A DNA stretch of 64,000 bases, from contig CALUKY010000009.1 of assembly GCA_944321345.1 (NCBI GenBank), positions 1-64,000 of the forward strand, in the 5' to 3' direction. Positions 36,854 through 48,400 of this stretch are shown piece after piece. Each line of letters starts with the position of its first letter. The stretch's first letter is position 1. The translations under genes were made by a program, and so were the position numbers. Source of the stretch: an uncultured Paraprevotella sp. (GTDB taxonomy: Bacteria > Bacteroidota > Bacteroidia > Bacteroidales > Bacteroidaceae). Below the pieces are notes generated by a model. The model saw only the letters and a list, made by a program, of their open reading frames with translations. It was not told where the DNA came from and did not search any database.

Positions 36854-38314
36854 TTATGCCCGTGCCGGAATGTTTTTCAGAATTTCCAGCAGATGGTCCC
36901 ATACTTTCTCTACAGTAGGGATCAGCAGACGCTCATCCGGTGAATGCACACCACGCAACGTCGGACCGAAAGAAACCATATCCAGATGCGGATATTTCTC
37001 GCTGAACAGACCGCACTCCAAACCGGCATGAATACCCAGCACCTTAGGTTCCTTGCCGAACAGACGCTTATAGGTTTCAACAGACAGTTTCAGAATCTCA
37101 GAATCCGGATTCATCTTCCATCCCGGATAGCCGTCGCCCACCGTTACCTCGGCACCGGCCAGTTCGAAGGTTGCCTTAATCGTGGCACTCATATTCTTGC
37201 GTGCGCTCAGGATGCTGCTTCGCTGACTGGTGATAACCACAATCTTCTTTTCCTCAGCATTCATGCGGATGCTGGCCAGATTGGAACTGGTTTCCACCAG
37301 ATCGATATCCTGACACATGGACAGAATGCCGTTGTGCACCGCCTGAATCGCAGTAATCAGACGGGTAGCCACACCGCGGTCTACCGCCTCGGCCGGAGTT
37401 TCCATGCTCTCGAGCAGGAATTCCATATTCTTTTCCGTTACACTGTATTCCTCCTCAACATCGGCTGCAAAGATATTCCAGTCCACACGGATGCTCTCCT
37501 TGTCCTTCATCGGGATGGCGCAAACGGCAGCAGCCTCACGCGGGATGGCGTTGTGCAGACCGCCGGCCTGAATGTCGCACAGATACAGGTCGTATTTCTG
37601 CATGGACTGATACAGGAAGCGACCCAGCACCTTGTTGGCGTTGGCACGCATCTTATTGATATCATCGCCCGAGTGACCTCCGGTCAGTCCCTTCACCTTC
37701 AGTTCGAAAGCAAAGTATCCGGCCGGCACCGGAGCGGTATCGTAAGAGAACACGGCAGTGGTTCCGGCACCACCGGCACAGCTTACATACAGCTGACCCT
37801 CATCCTCCGAATCAAGGTTGATCAGGATGTCGCCGCTCATAAATCCGGCCTCCAGCGCAAAGGCTCCCGACAGACCGGTTTCCTCGTCACGGGTGAACAG
37901 ACACTCCAACGGTCCGTGCTGAATATCGTCCGATGCCAGTACAGCCATCTGCATGGCCACACCGATACCGTCGTCGGCACCTAAGGTAGTACCCTTGGCA
38001 CGCATCCACTCTCCGTCTACATAAGTCTGTATCGCGTCTTTCTCAAAATCAAACTCCACATCACGGTTCTTTTCGCAAACCATATCCATATGGCTCTGCA
38101 AAACAACCGTCTTTCTATTTTCCATACCCGGAGTGGCCGGTTTGGAAATCAACACATTACCACAGGCATCCTGCTTGTAGGCCAACTGATGCTTTTCCGC
38201 GAAATCCTTCAGAAAGGCCATCATCTTCTCTTCTTTCTTGGAAGGACGAGGCACCTGGTTTACCTGGGCAAAACAGTCAAACACACACTTTGGTTTCAAC
38301 TCAATCTGACTCAT
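36854..38314 (-). CDS. pepD: Aminoacyl-histidine dipeptidase (M20/PepD)
   Basis: Zn-dependent cytosolic dipeptidase of 486 residues. Metal ligands are visible in VVLQSHMDMV (His, Asp), TTLGADDGIGVAM (bridging Asp), TRDEETGLSGAFAL (catalytic Glu pair) and the C-terminal LGIHAGLECGLF. The ATG at 38314 (MSQIELK) is the natural start; the frame upstream opens only from a TTG at 38326. The gene diverges from the small membrane-protein gene, and TATATTTG at 38458-38451 may be its -7 element, with a long leader. Confidence 0.93.
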   Translation of the reverse strand: MSQIELKPKCVFDCFAQVNQVPRPSKKEEKMMAFLKDFAEKHQLAYKQDACGNVLISKPATPGMENRKTVVLQSHMDMVCEKNRDVEFDFEKDAIQTYVDGEWMRAKGTTLGADDGIGVAMQMAVLASDDIQHGPLECLFTRDEETGLSGAFALEAGFMSGDILINLDSEDEGQLYVSCAGGAGTTAVFSYDTAPVPAGYFAFELKVKGLTGGHSGDDINKMRANANKVLGRFLYQSMQKYDLYLCDIQAGGLHNAIPREAAAVCAIPMKDKESIRVDWNIFAADVEEEYSVTEKNMEFLLESMETPAEAVDRGVATRLITAIQAVHNGILSMCQDIDLVETSSNLASIRMNAEEKKIVVITSQRSSILSARKNMSATIKATFELAGAEVTVGDGYPGWKMNPDSEILKLSVETYKRLFGKEPKVLGIHAGLECGLFSEKYPHLDMVSFGPTLRGVHSPDERLLIPTVEKVWDHLLEILKNIPARA

Positions 38315-38414
38315 ATTCTTGATCAATTAATTATTGTGTACGGCAACATCTGACCTCCTCTTTTCCAAAACAATAAGAAAAACCCTCATATTAGAAAAAT
38401 TAAGTAATCAGATT

Positions 38415-38444
38415 TTTGCGGACACTGATTTTACATTACCTTTG
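38415..38444 (+). promoter_or_regulatory. Promoter of the small membrane protein and OmpH genes
   Basis: TTTG (38415-38418), 18 bases, TACCTTTG (38437-38444). The spacing is slightly short but both boxes match. Leader to the ATG at 38465 is about 14 bases. Confidence 0.6.
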
Positions 38445-38464
38445 TAACTGCAAATATAATCAAA

Positions 38465-38677
38465 ATGTTGAAGACTTTATTATTTACTTTGATAATTGTT
38501 GCGGTCTGTATGGCTTTGCTGGCAATTAAAATTCTGTTCAAGAAGAACGGACGCTTTCCGAACACCCACATCGGACACAGTGCCGCCATGCGTAAGCGCG
38601 GCATCAATTGTGTGCAGAGTATGGACCGTATGGAACGAAAAGAAAATCCGCACCGTATACCGGAGCACAAATCATGA
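38465..38677 (+). CDS. Small single-pass membrane protein
   Basis: The 70-residue protein has an N-terminal membrane helix (LLFTLIIVAVCMALLAIKILF) and a basic cytoplasmic tail with NTHIGHSAAMRKRGINCVQS. I do not assign a function; it resembles small conserved Bacteroidales membrane proteins. It has its own promoter and lies 25 bases before the OmpH-like gene, with which it is probably co-transcribed. Confidence 0.75.
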   Translation: MLKTLLFTLIIVAVCMALLAIKILFKKNGRFPNTHIGHSAAMRKRGINCVQSMDRMERKENPHRIPEHKS

Positions 38678-38702
38678 TTATACACTCAAACCCGAAGAAA
38701 TA

Positions 38703-39320
38703 ATGAGAAAGAAACAGTTTATCTATGCAGGAGTTCTTGCAGGAGCAATGGCTTTGTCGCTGAACAGCTGCAATCAGAAACCGCAACAGGAAGGTGAAAA
38801 GAAAACAACCGAAGCGACTGAAAATGCACAAAAAATCGGTTATGTAGAGATTGACACGCTGATGTCACAATATAATTTCTGCAAGGACTATACCTTGCTG
38901 ATGAACAAGAAAGGCGAAAACATCCGAAACACACTGGCCAGCAAGGAACGCGCCCTGCACAATCAGGCTGCCGAATTGCAGAAAAAGTATGAGTCAAACG
39001 CCTTCACTACCCGCGACCAGTTGGAGCGCGCCCAGATGTCACTGGCCAAGCAACAGCAGGACCTGCAGGCTTTGAACGACCAGCTGATGACCGAGTTCGC
39101 CAACGAGCAGAACAAATACAACAATCAGCTGAGAGATTCCATCCAGGCTTTCCTGAAAGAATACAACAAGACCAAGAAGTTCGACATCATCATCAGCAAG
39201 GCCGGCGACAATCTGCTTTACGCCAGCCCGAAATACGACATTACCAATGATGTGGTAAAAGGATTGAACAAGCGTTACAAAACCAGTCCGGAACTGGAAA
39301 AGAAACTGAACGGAAAATAA
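38703..39320 (+). CDS. OmpH/Skp-family lipoprotein
   Basis: The 205-residue protein has a lipobox (LSLNSC, Cys at residue 22) and a long coiled-coil body (about residues 70-170, rich in Gln, Lys and Glu). This matches the Skp/OmpH architecture of periplasmic chaperones for outer-membrane proteins. The domain starts at KIGYVEIDTLMSQY. The ATG at 38703 gives the lipoprotein signal; the frame upstream to 38496 is unrelated sequence read within the preceding gene. The lipid anchor is unusual for classical Skp but common in Bacteroidetes. Confidence 0.85.
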   Translation: MRKKQFIYAGVLAGAMALSLNSCNQKPQQEGEKKTTEATENAQKIGYVEIDTLMSQYNFCKDYTLLMNKKGENIRNTLASKERALHNQAAELQKKYESNAFTTRDQLERAQMSLAKQQQDLQALNDQLMTEFANEQNKYNNQLRDSIQAFLKEYNKTKKFDIIISKAGDNLLYASPKYDITNDVVKGLNKRYKTSPELEKKLNGK

Positions 39321-39356
39321 GCTTCATCTTTACAACAAAGATTATCCCAATAAAAA

Positions 39357-39396
39357 CCCGGGCGGCATCGTGATTACGATGCCGCCCGGGTTTTTT
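39357..39396. terminator. Strong bidirectional terminator
   Basis: A perfect 15-pair stem (39357-39371 with 39376-39390, loop GATT), GC-rich, with T6 on the plus strand and TTTTTA on the minus strand. It ends both the OmpH-like gene and the giant beta-helix gene, isolating the fimbrial operon from its neighbour. Confidence 0.95.
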
Positions 39397-39405
39397 GTTG
39401 CGCGA

Positions 39406-42400
39406 CTATTTCAGAATAGCCTTGATCACTTTCCGTTCGTTTCCTCGAGTCACTTCAAAAGCGAATACTCCTTTCTTCAAAGCGATGTATTGCTCATATC
39501 CCTGTGCCTCAACAACCGTCAAGCGTATGCCTGCCGGATCATATACCGTTATCCGGTCACCAGCCTGCAAGCCGGAAATCAAGACATTTCCATGTCCCAA
39601 GTCACGGGTAAGAAGCACCCATTCATCAGCCGGACTGTCTTTCTCTGCAAAAGAAACGACAAAGCGTCCGGCCAGCGTACCGGCTTCAGAAACTGCAAAT
39701 GAATAGCTGTTTTCCAACAGGTTCACTTTGCGTCGGGTTTTCTTGTCCTCCAGCAATACATAAGTATAGTCATCGGCAGCCTCATCAGGCACAGTTATAT
39801 CATAAAGTCCGGTTTGCGGTACGTCTACGGTTACAGCCACCTCTCCTTCCTGGTTTACGGCCGAAAGCAAGGAATAACGCCCTCCGGCACGCTCGGCATA
39901 AATCTGCGCCACTGAATCCGAAATCCATTTCACACCATCAGCAGACAGGTCAAAATCAGAACGGGCCTGTTCGGCCGGAACTGCATTCAGTTGCAGATAA
40001 TCCTCATTACCCGACAACACATTCCGTGTCTTTCCTGCGGCAGACAGGCCGATTCTCAAGACTGGTCCGGTGGCATATGCCTCACCGGCCTTCTCTCCTG
40101 CCGGCAATGCCACGGTAAACACTTCCGTATCCTTCAGGGTTGCCGTCTGCGTAAATACAGCCGATCCTACAGGGATATGCCCCTTAACAGCCATGCCGCT
40201 GTCGTCATAGGTGCGGATACTCCGGTAAGCATCGTCCTGATAGCCGTACAGCACTCTTCCGTATTCCAGATCACTGTAATTCATGGCGCACAGATACGGA
40301 GATCCGAACAGGTTCCAGCTCATGTTCTCCTTATAGGTAAAGCGGTTGCTGTTGCTGGGCACGATGTTGCCGTCGGCATCCGTCGTCCACTGCTCGTTGA
40401 AGTTATATTTCTTCAGTTCGATCTGCTTGTCATTTCCGTCCTCAACATAAGGTGCCGTACTCTTTCCATAGAAGCGGAGCGTCTGGTCCTGTCCCGTGGT
40501 ATTCTCAAAGAGAAGACCTTCATACATTCCGGCCTGATCCAGATTCTGATTGCTCCAGGCCTTGCTGTTCTCCTGCTCATACTTATAATCATAAGTGGCG
40601 CGCAGGGCACTGTCATATCTCTTCGGTTCGATTCCGGCCAGATTGCTGGTTGTCGAATTGACATCGAACGGCATGGCCACCAGATCGGATTTTCCGTTTG
40701 GGATGTCGCGTTCCACAGCAAAGTTTGTCAGGCGGATATGATTTCCGTTTCCTCGCAGTCCGGCCTGATGCTCCAGCAACAGGAATCCCGGCGCGAAGCT
40801 GTTACCCGAAGGATAAAGCAATGTTCCGTCTGAAGCATTTTCTATTTTCAGTTCCTGTCCTTTACGAACATACACCACCGACTTGCCCAACGGATAATCT
40901 TCGGCAGTAATCACATGATCAGAGGTCATTTCCTCTGAAATGTTCCAGGTCTCGAAGCAGCCGTTATCAACTGTATGCCGTACACGCAGGTTACCGATCA
41001 GATCCCGGTCATGCCCCACCTTATTCATATATGAGGTAATCTCCGCTGTTCCGCCGTCAATATCCGCCGAAGTTTCCATCAGCTGATAGTTCCAGTAATT
41101 GTCGGTCACATAAGCATTCGTTTCCGTTACGGAATCGCGGTTGTTGGCATTGCCCGTCATGCCGGCAATGGTACCGGTAGCCGTTACATTCACCGCCTGC
41201 ACTCCGTTCACGTTGCCCGCCGTTCCGGCCTCATCGTTTACCACCAGTGTGTTATAGAGCAATCCGTCTGTTCCGCCGGTAACGCCCTGTACCGCACCTT
41301 TAACGATGGAAGTAGACAAACATCCGTCGTTGCCAAGCTGTACTCCACCGGCAATTTCGAATCCGTCCACCACACTGGCAGCCGTGATGTCCAGTCCCTT
41401 GGCAATCTGCGTACGACGGTTATTCTGAAGAATTCCCTGACGTTTCTTCACCAGATCACTCACCAGACCTTCCACATCCGTCTGGTCAGAAACCTCATCG
41501 TTCATGCTTCCATAAATCATGGTTCCCGGCATGGAAACCCTCAGGCGGTTATTAACCGGTTGCGTGTTATGTACAAACACATACCCCTTGCTTCCCGAGT
41601 TATTGGCGGCATATACCGCTACCAGATCGATGGCTCCCTGAAGGTCACTGGTCGCATTCGCCCAGCTTTCTCCGGTACTGTTTCCACCGACAACCGGTTT
41701 CACATAAATCACCTGCTGCAGGTCGGCACTGTATTCATAGGCGCCCACATCCACTTTGGCACCCGTCTGACGGGAGTTGTTGGCCAAATCCCTTTCGGTC
41801 GCAGGAATATTTGGGGCAGAAGGTTCATCCAGTACCAGTGCATTGTAAGCGACATTGTCACCCCGGTTCAACAGATTCAGACTCGGACGGATTCCGTAAT
41901 CACGCTCCAATACTTCCTCTGTCTCCGGATTAATAAAGTTCGGTCCGTTCTGAATATCGTTATTCTTCGTTCCGCTCGGGAAGTTTACATTGGCAGTTCC
42001 TTCCGCATCGGACAGATTCTGAACCTCATTGTTCCAGGAAACGGAGTTATACACCTCCGGTTCCGGTTGTCCGTTCGGGCGTTCCAGATCCGTGCGGTTC
42101 TGGGCAAAGGTGCAGTTCACCACCGTAGTCTTGCCTGCGGTCTGCAGTCCCACACCGGTGCTGCCTTCCGTATAGGCTCCGTCGGCAAACAGCACATTCG
42201 CCAAGAGCAATTCACCCTGATTGGCCACAGAAGAAATACCGTAACCGTAATTGTTCCGGAAAGCCACATTCTTCAGGGTTACCTTGGCTCCTGCTCCGAT
42301 GTCCATGATATTTACGCCACACCCCGGAGTCGTACCTGGTGTGCCGTCGCCCTGACTGCTATTGACAAAAGTCAGTCCGGACACCGTTACCGGCTTATTC

Positions 42401-45400
42401 TCGGTCCGGATATCGAGCAGAATATTCGTTGTGTTCTGCTGCACCGGATTCACGGTCAGCACCGTAGGATTTGCAAAATTCTGCTCATGGCCTACACCGG
42501 TGCAGGCACCGATAATCTCTACCGAGTTTCCGTAATCAGAGCCTTCACTCGTATACAAAGGGAAGGCCACATTGTCGTGCGAGAGCTGTCCCACACTGTA
42601 CACTCCGTCGCGCACGTAGATCTTTTTCTCCTTGACGGTTCCACCGGTCGGATTGGCCATGGCAATAATCGCCATTTTCAGATTCGAGATGGCATGAGCC
42701 CAGCTGGTACCGTTGGCCAGACCGGCATCTTCCGTGGCCACATATACGGCATCCAGTTTGGAAATGTCCACCGGATGCGGATACTCAAAGAGTCCGATAT
42801 CGATCACCATAACATCCGGAACATGTCCGTTCTTCTCATCCAGAGGAGCGGCATAACGTGACCGGTTATACATATACTGCCCCTGATATGCTAAAGCATT
42901 ATAATCAAACCACTCCTTATAGGCCCCCGTCTCTTTCTGGATGGAATAATCGTACGTTCCGTTACCCACATCCGACAGGACAGACTGGGCGCCGGGGTTC
43001 CACATGGACGCGGACTGGTTTCCGCTGACGCCTGCCACGGTGGAAGGCCTCTTGAAGCGCGGTCCGTCCACCGCCGCATTATCCGTACTCAGGTTATAAT
43101 TATGCGCATCCCCGTCAGTAGCCAGCCATTCCGACGCGGAATAGGTTATCTTGGCCTGCGGGTCGTTGATGACCGCCTGGCTGGCCGTTTCGTCCTCGTT
43201 TCCCCAGATCACCGAATTGGTAATCACGCTTTTTCCGGTGCTCCGAGTGAAAGCAGCCGCATGGTCCCGGGCCTTGTTACGGACCAGGTTGCAGTTCATC
43301 AGATTGATGACCGAAGCCTCGTTTCCGCCTATGGCTCCACCCGAGCCATAGGTTTCGTTGTTGGCAAAGAGCGTATTCACGGCATACAGCTCGGCCGGAG
43401 TGGAGGTGCCGCCGATATTTCCGGCCAGATAGACGGCACCGCCGCGCATCGCCTCCGTATTGTCATATCCCTCAACCGAACCGTTGCCTCCCAGGACACA
43501 GCCCACCATGGTGATCCGCGCATTACGCATATACACGGCTCCGCCACGCACGGCTTTACTGTTCATCAGGCGGCAGCGGTGCAAGGTATAATTCATACCG
43601 TTGGAGTAGATGGATCCGCCGCGTCCGATTTCATCCTGATTGGCGTCATTGGAAAGCTCAGAGGCTGTTTCGCCCTCCATCACGGTCACTCCGTCAAGGG
43701 TCACATGGCCATGGCCGTTGCTGAAGAGCACATGATACACATTACGCGTTGTGACCGACACATCCACCTTACCGGAGAGGATGGCCTGCTGCGACAGTTC
43801 CCAAGGCTCCAGCACAGAGTTTCCGTTCAGGTCCGAGAAGGTTCTGGCTTTAAGAAGATTGTCTATTCCTTCATCTTTTGTCAGAGCGATATTTCCTGTC
43901 TGCGCCGGTATGTTGTCGACACCTGTGCTGTAGTACTCCTCCCCGCTGAATCCTCCGTAGATTTTCACGTTCGTTGGAATCACGAAGGAATTCTGACGCT
44001 GGTCAAGCACGGTAGAAGCGGCATCCGTACGCCGTACACTCGGTTTGTAGATACCGGGGCCGAGCAGGATCTCAAATTCCGTATTCTCTTCGGCCCGTCC
44101 CTCCGTACGCACGCGCCTGATATATTCCAGCGCATCGTCCAGATGGCTCAGTGAGGTGTAGAAAGAGCGCCCCAGATAAGTTTCCATCTTTTCGCCCTCG
44201 GCCAGTTTCACATTCGAACCTTTGGATACGAAGATACGGGTAATCACCTCGTCAATCTGCAGCGGTCCTCCGTCATAGGCAAAGGCACCGGCATCGGCTC
44301 TCTGATAATCGGGCTGCAGGCGCAAGACCGTGTTCATATCCTGCTCCGCCACCAGATAACGCCGCTGCCAGTAATCCAGATATTTTTTCAGGATACCGCG
44401 TTTGATCAGCGGCGAGTACACCTTCAGGAAGCGGCGTTCGTCTTCGAAATAGATATTCTCCTCACTGGTCATCGAGGTATTCTCGAAAGAAGTAGGCATC
44501 TCGAAGGTTTCTACGAAACAATAGTTGTATGGATAATAGTTATTGTCGTTCTGCTCCGGATTCAGTACCTGCACCATTTCCAACATTTTCGCATCGGCAA
44601 ATTTTGAAGTAACGACTCCGCTCACATTGCGGTCGGACGATGCCGAGTTACCCCAGATGACGCTGTTCAGTCCCATCAGCGCCCCGTCTTCCTGATAGAT
44701 ACCTCCACCCATACCCGAGGCGGTATTATCCGTCAGGGTACAAGAAATCAGGTAAGAGCGGTTGTCAGCATCCGCATCGGCATTAGTGGCATACACGGCG
44801 CCGCCCTCGTCGGCTTCATTTTTCTGCAAGAGTGTTCCGCTCACCAGGGCTCCGGCCTTCAGGAACAGGCCTCCGCCCTGAATGGCTTGGCAGTCGGTCA
44901 CCACACAGTTGCGCACATGGGCGCCCTTCGGCACAATGGCGCCACCGCCCATGGCTCTGGCATTGCCGGCACCGGCGTCCGACTCGGCATTTCCATCCTG
45001 CAGGAAGATGCCGTCCACGACGGTGGTGCGGGTCAGTTCGCAGATGTTCATGTCTTTATTTCCGGCGGCATCCATAAAGGTGACGGCATGATATCCGTTC
45101 ACCTCCGGCGCGTTCAGGGTAGCCTCTTTTATCGCGCTCAGACGGGTCTGCAGGGTCATCGGTTCGCGGGTAGCAAAATCTTCGCTGTATCCGCCTTCCA
45201 GAATCACTCCTTCGGGCACCACATACGTATAGCTTCTCGGGTCGTTGGCGTCGCTCAGCGTATTGGCATGATAGACAAACGGATTCACAGCCGGGTCATA
45301 ACCGGCCACCCGCACATACACCTGTCCCTCAGTTGTTGTGGCCGCCAGTTCTCCCGCTGCCAGCAGAATCTGCTGCAGCTTCATGGCACAGGCCGCTTCC

Positions 45401-48400
45401 GCGGGCGAAGCGCCGCTTCGCAGTCCGCTTCCGTTCTGGGTCACATAGTAAGCCAGCTGGCGGGCACTGCCCTCACCGGTTGTGCTGTAAAGGATGTTTC
45501 CTTCGTTCTGACTTTCAAAGGCACCCATATCAATGGCACAGTCCTTGATACGGTCCGTATACTCTGCGTCATAGTCCGGAATGATGACTCCCTCGATATA
45601 GTCGGTACCGGTATTGATGGCGGGAGAACCTGTTAAAAGATGATAATCAGCATCCAACAAAGGATCCGCATACACATTCGTATGCTGTGTATCATTGGTA
45701 AGAGCCAGATTTTTAGAATCAGATTGATCTATATGAACACAGGTATAATGCACTTTAACTTTCGTCGCATCTGGTGTATATACAGAACTTTCACCTGTCC
45801 CCGAAATATTAAATGCAGCAATCGGATAACCAAAGATATTCGTATTGTGCTCGGTTGATTCACCATGCGTATCTGTATTATCAGAAACAATACAGTTGTA
45901 CATGGTTATATTGTCATACACATATACTCCACCCAAAGAAATATTCTTCTTCTTCGTTGTATAAGTAACCGCCCGATTTCCGGAAATAGTATTATTATAA
46001 AACTCACCGTTTACTAGAAAAGCGCCAGCACCAACAATAACCTGATGATATCCATCATTCGCATCTGGAGCTATGTTTCCTTCAATTATCTCTGCTACAT
46101 TCCCGGAAATAATTGTATTATATACCGTACCCGTATTCATATACAGACCAGCACCATACATCCAGGCAGATTCTACATTATTTTGTCCTCTTCTATACAA
46201 AGAATGTTGTAATTTATTGTTTTGAATCGCACAGTTTCGAATAAGACCACCATTGTTGTAAATACCCGCTCCTGCTTGATGATAACCTCCTTCTCCTGTT
46301 CCGGTCTGATCCATACCTCTACTCTCGGGGAAAACATGTACAATATTATTGCGAACGACACAATTTTCCAACACTCCATTATTCATCAGATAGGCACCAG
46401 CTCCTCCGGTCAAACCAATAAGATCTGTTCGTACCTCAGAAATGTCGCCTGCAATATTTTGACGATAGCAAGAAAACAAATAGCCGTGTTGCAAAGTAAA
46501 ACCATCCCATACGGTCTCATATTCAAAATGATCACGTTGAACCAATACACGCCCAAAGGATGGAAATCCATACTCAACCATGATTTCAGGGTCATACTCG
46601 CCAGGCTGTAAGATGGTTTCATATTGTTTTGGATCTCGATCGCTCTCACCTGGAGCACCTTCAGCCGGAAATCCTCCATAAACATTCACACCTTCAATCA
46701 TTTCATAAGCATAATACTGTTCATGAATTTTATCTTCATCTTCAGTTCTATGAGTATACGTACCCTTTGCCACCCAAATTTGCGGACGGCTACTTACAGT
46801 TGGAGATTGAGCCGCCTTGTCTAAAGCTGCTTCCAAAGTTGCCAAAGCATGGCCCCAAGACAAGCCGTCATTACTGTCATTACCATCCTTACGTACATAG
46901 TACACCCGTCCACTCTCCGGCAGAATCGCCTCATAGGCACCCTTATCGGGCGCACCACCCAGATTACGCGGACTTCCGGTGATGTCTTGTGTCAACGCAG
47001 AATTGGAACCCTGATTGATGACAACTGCCGCATCAGCCGAACTGGTCAGCGGACGATATTCGGAATAGCCTCCATAATAAGTATTAAAGCCCAAGGTTGC
47101 TCCGCGCTGATTGGCCGGATTGGCAAATACCTTAGCACCTTCCTCTCCCACCGAAGCCAAACCTTCAACGGTGTTTCCCGAAGAATTGCCCACAGCAAAG
47201 GAAGTCGCACTTTCAGCAACCGCAACCGGAGCTGATCCGATATTATTCACCACAGTTACATGGTTCACGGTCAGCGTACGGGCATTGACCACCGGTGTCT
47301 CTTCCTGCACATTGGTATTGTTGTTGATGACACAGTTGATCAGGCTCAGGGTAGCGTTACGTGCGTCAATCGCCGCTCCGTCCTGAGCTGTATTATTCTC
47401 AAAAATACAATCTTTCAGGGTTACTACTGAACCGGTATGCGCCAGCAGTCCCGCACCATACTGACGGCTGGATTCTCCCAAAGCATGTCCGTTGATCACC
47501 TGAAAACCGTCAAGATGCACCTTGGCATTTTCCATAACAGTAATGCAGTGGTAAATACCGTCATTGACATCCTTACCCACATAGTTACCGTTAATAATAG
47601 TACGATAAACCAAAGGCTTCCGATCTGCCTGATTCGGATTATCTGCATTAAGGCGATATCCGCCATAAACATAAAATGTAGCTCCACTCTTAGCCTCCGG
47701 AACTCTCACGGTCACAGATTTCGCATCCAGATTGGTAAATACAAAACGAGGGCGCAAGTTACCCTCCAGAACATAAAGTTCCAAACGGGTATTCTCATTC
47801 ACATTCACCCGGCGTCCGTTGATTTCCTGCTCTCCTTTCGGAAGATTTCCCAAATATTCCAGAGCCTCATTGAGCGAGCGGTACCCGTTGTCCCATGAAG
47901 AGCCGTTGTGTGCCGGCATGGTACAGTCCGCATTGACATAGACTCTCAACGTATTGCCGTCGGCACTCACCTCGGGCACAATAGGAGTTGCATGAATACG
48001 GTAAGCGCCCAACGACGGAGTCTGGTGGAACAGACTTCCGGTGATATCCAGTTCCGGTGCTGCCAGCACTTCATCGGGGAAGGTGCCCAGCATCATACCC
48101 TTGGCACGAAGATTGGACCCGACAATCGGCTCCCAGAAATAAGTAGGGCGCAGCATGATGGAATCCACGCCGGTCGTTTTCGGCATTCCGTCCGTTTCAA
48201 AGTTCGGCGAGAGATACCCTTCTCCGTCAGTTCCAACGGCCATATTGTCATCAGACAGAGGAATCATTTCTTGCTGGAAGATATTGTTCCACACGGTGGA
48301 GTTGAAGCTGGACACACCCACATTATAGAATCTCACCTTATCGGGCGAGGCATCCTTTACATAAACCTGTGTCGTGACATTTCCACGCAGGTCGTTTCCC

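Noticed and set aside
41560..42861. Plus-strand open frame of 433 codons inside the giant gene, and several others of 200-350 codons up to 50343
   Set aside because: Antisense shadows of a strongly coding minus-strand gene; no start context, no recognisable domain, odd composition.
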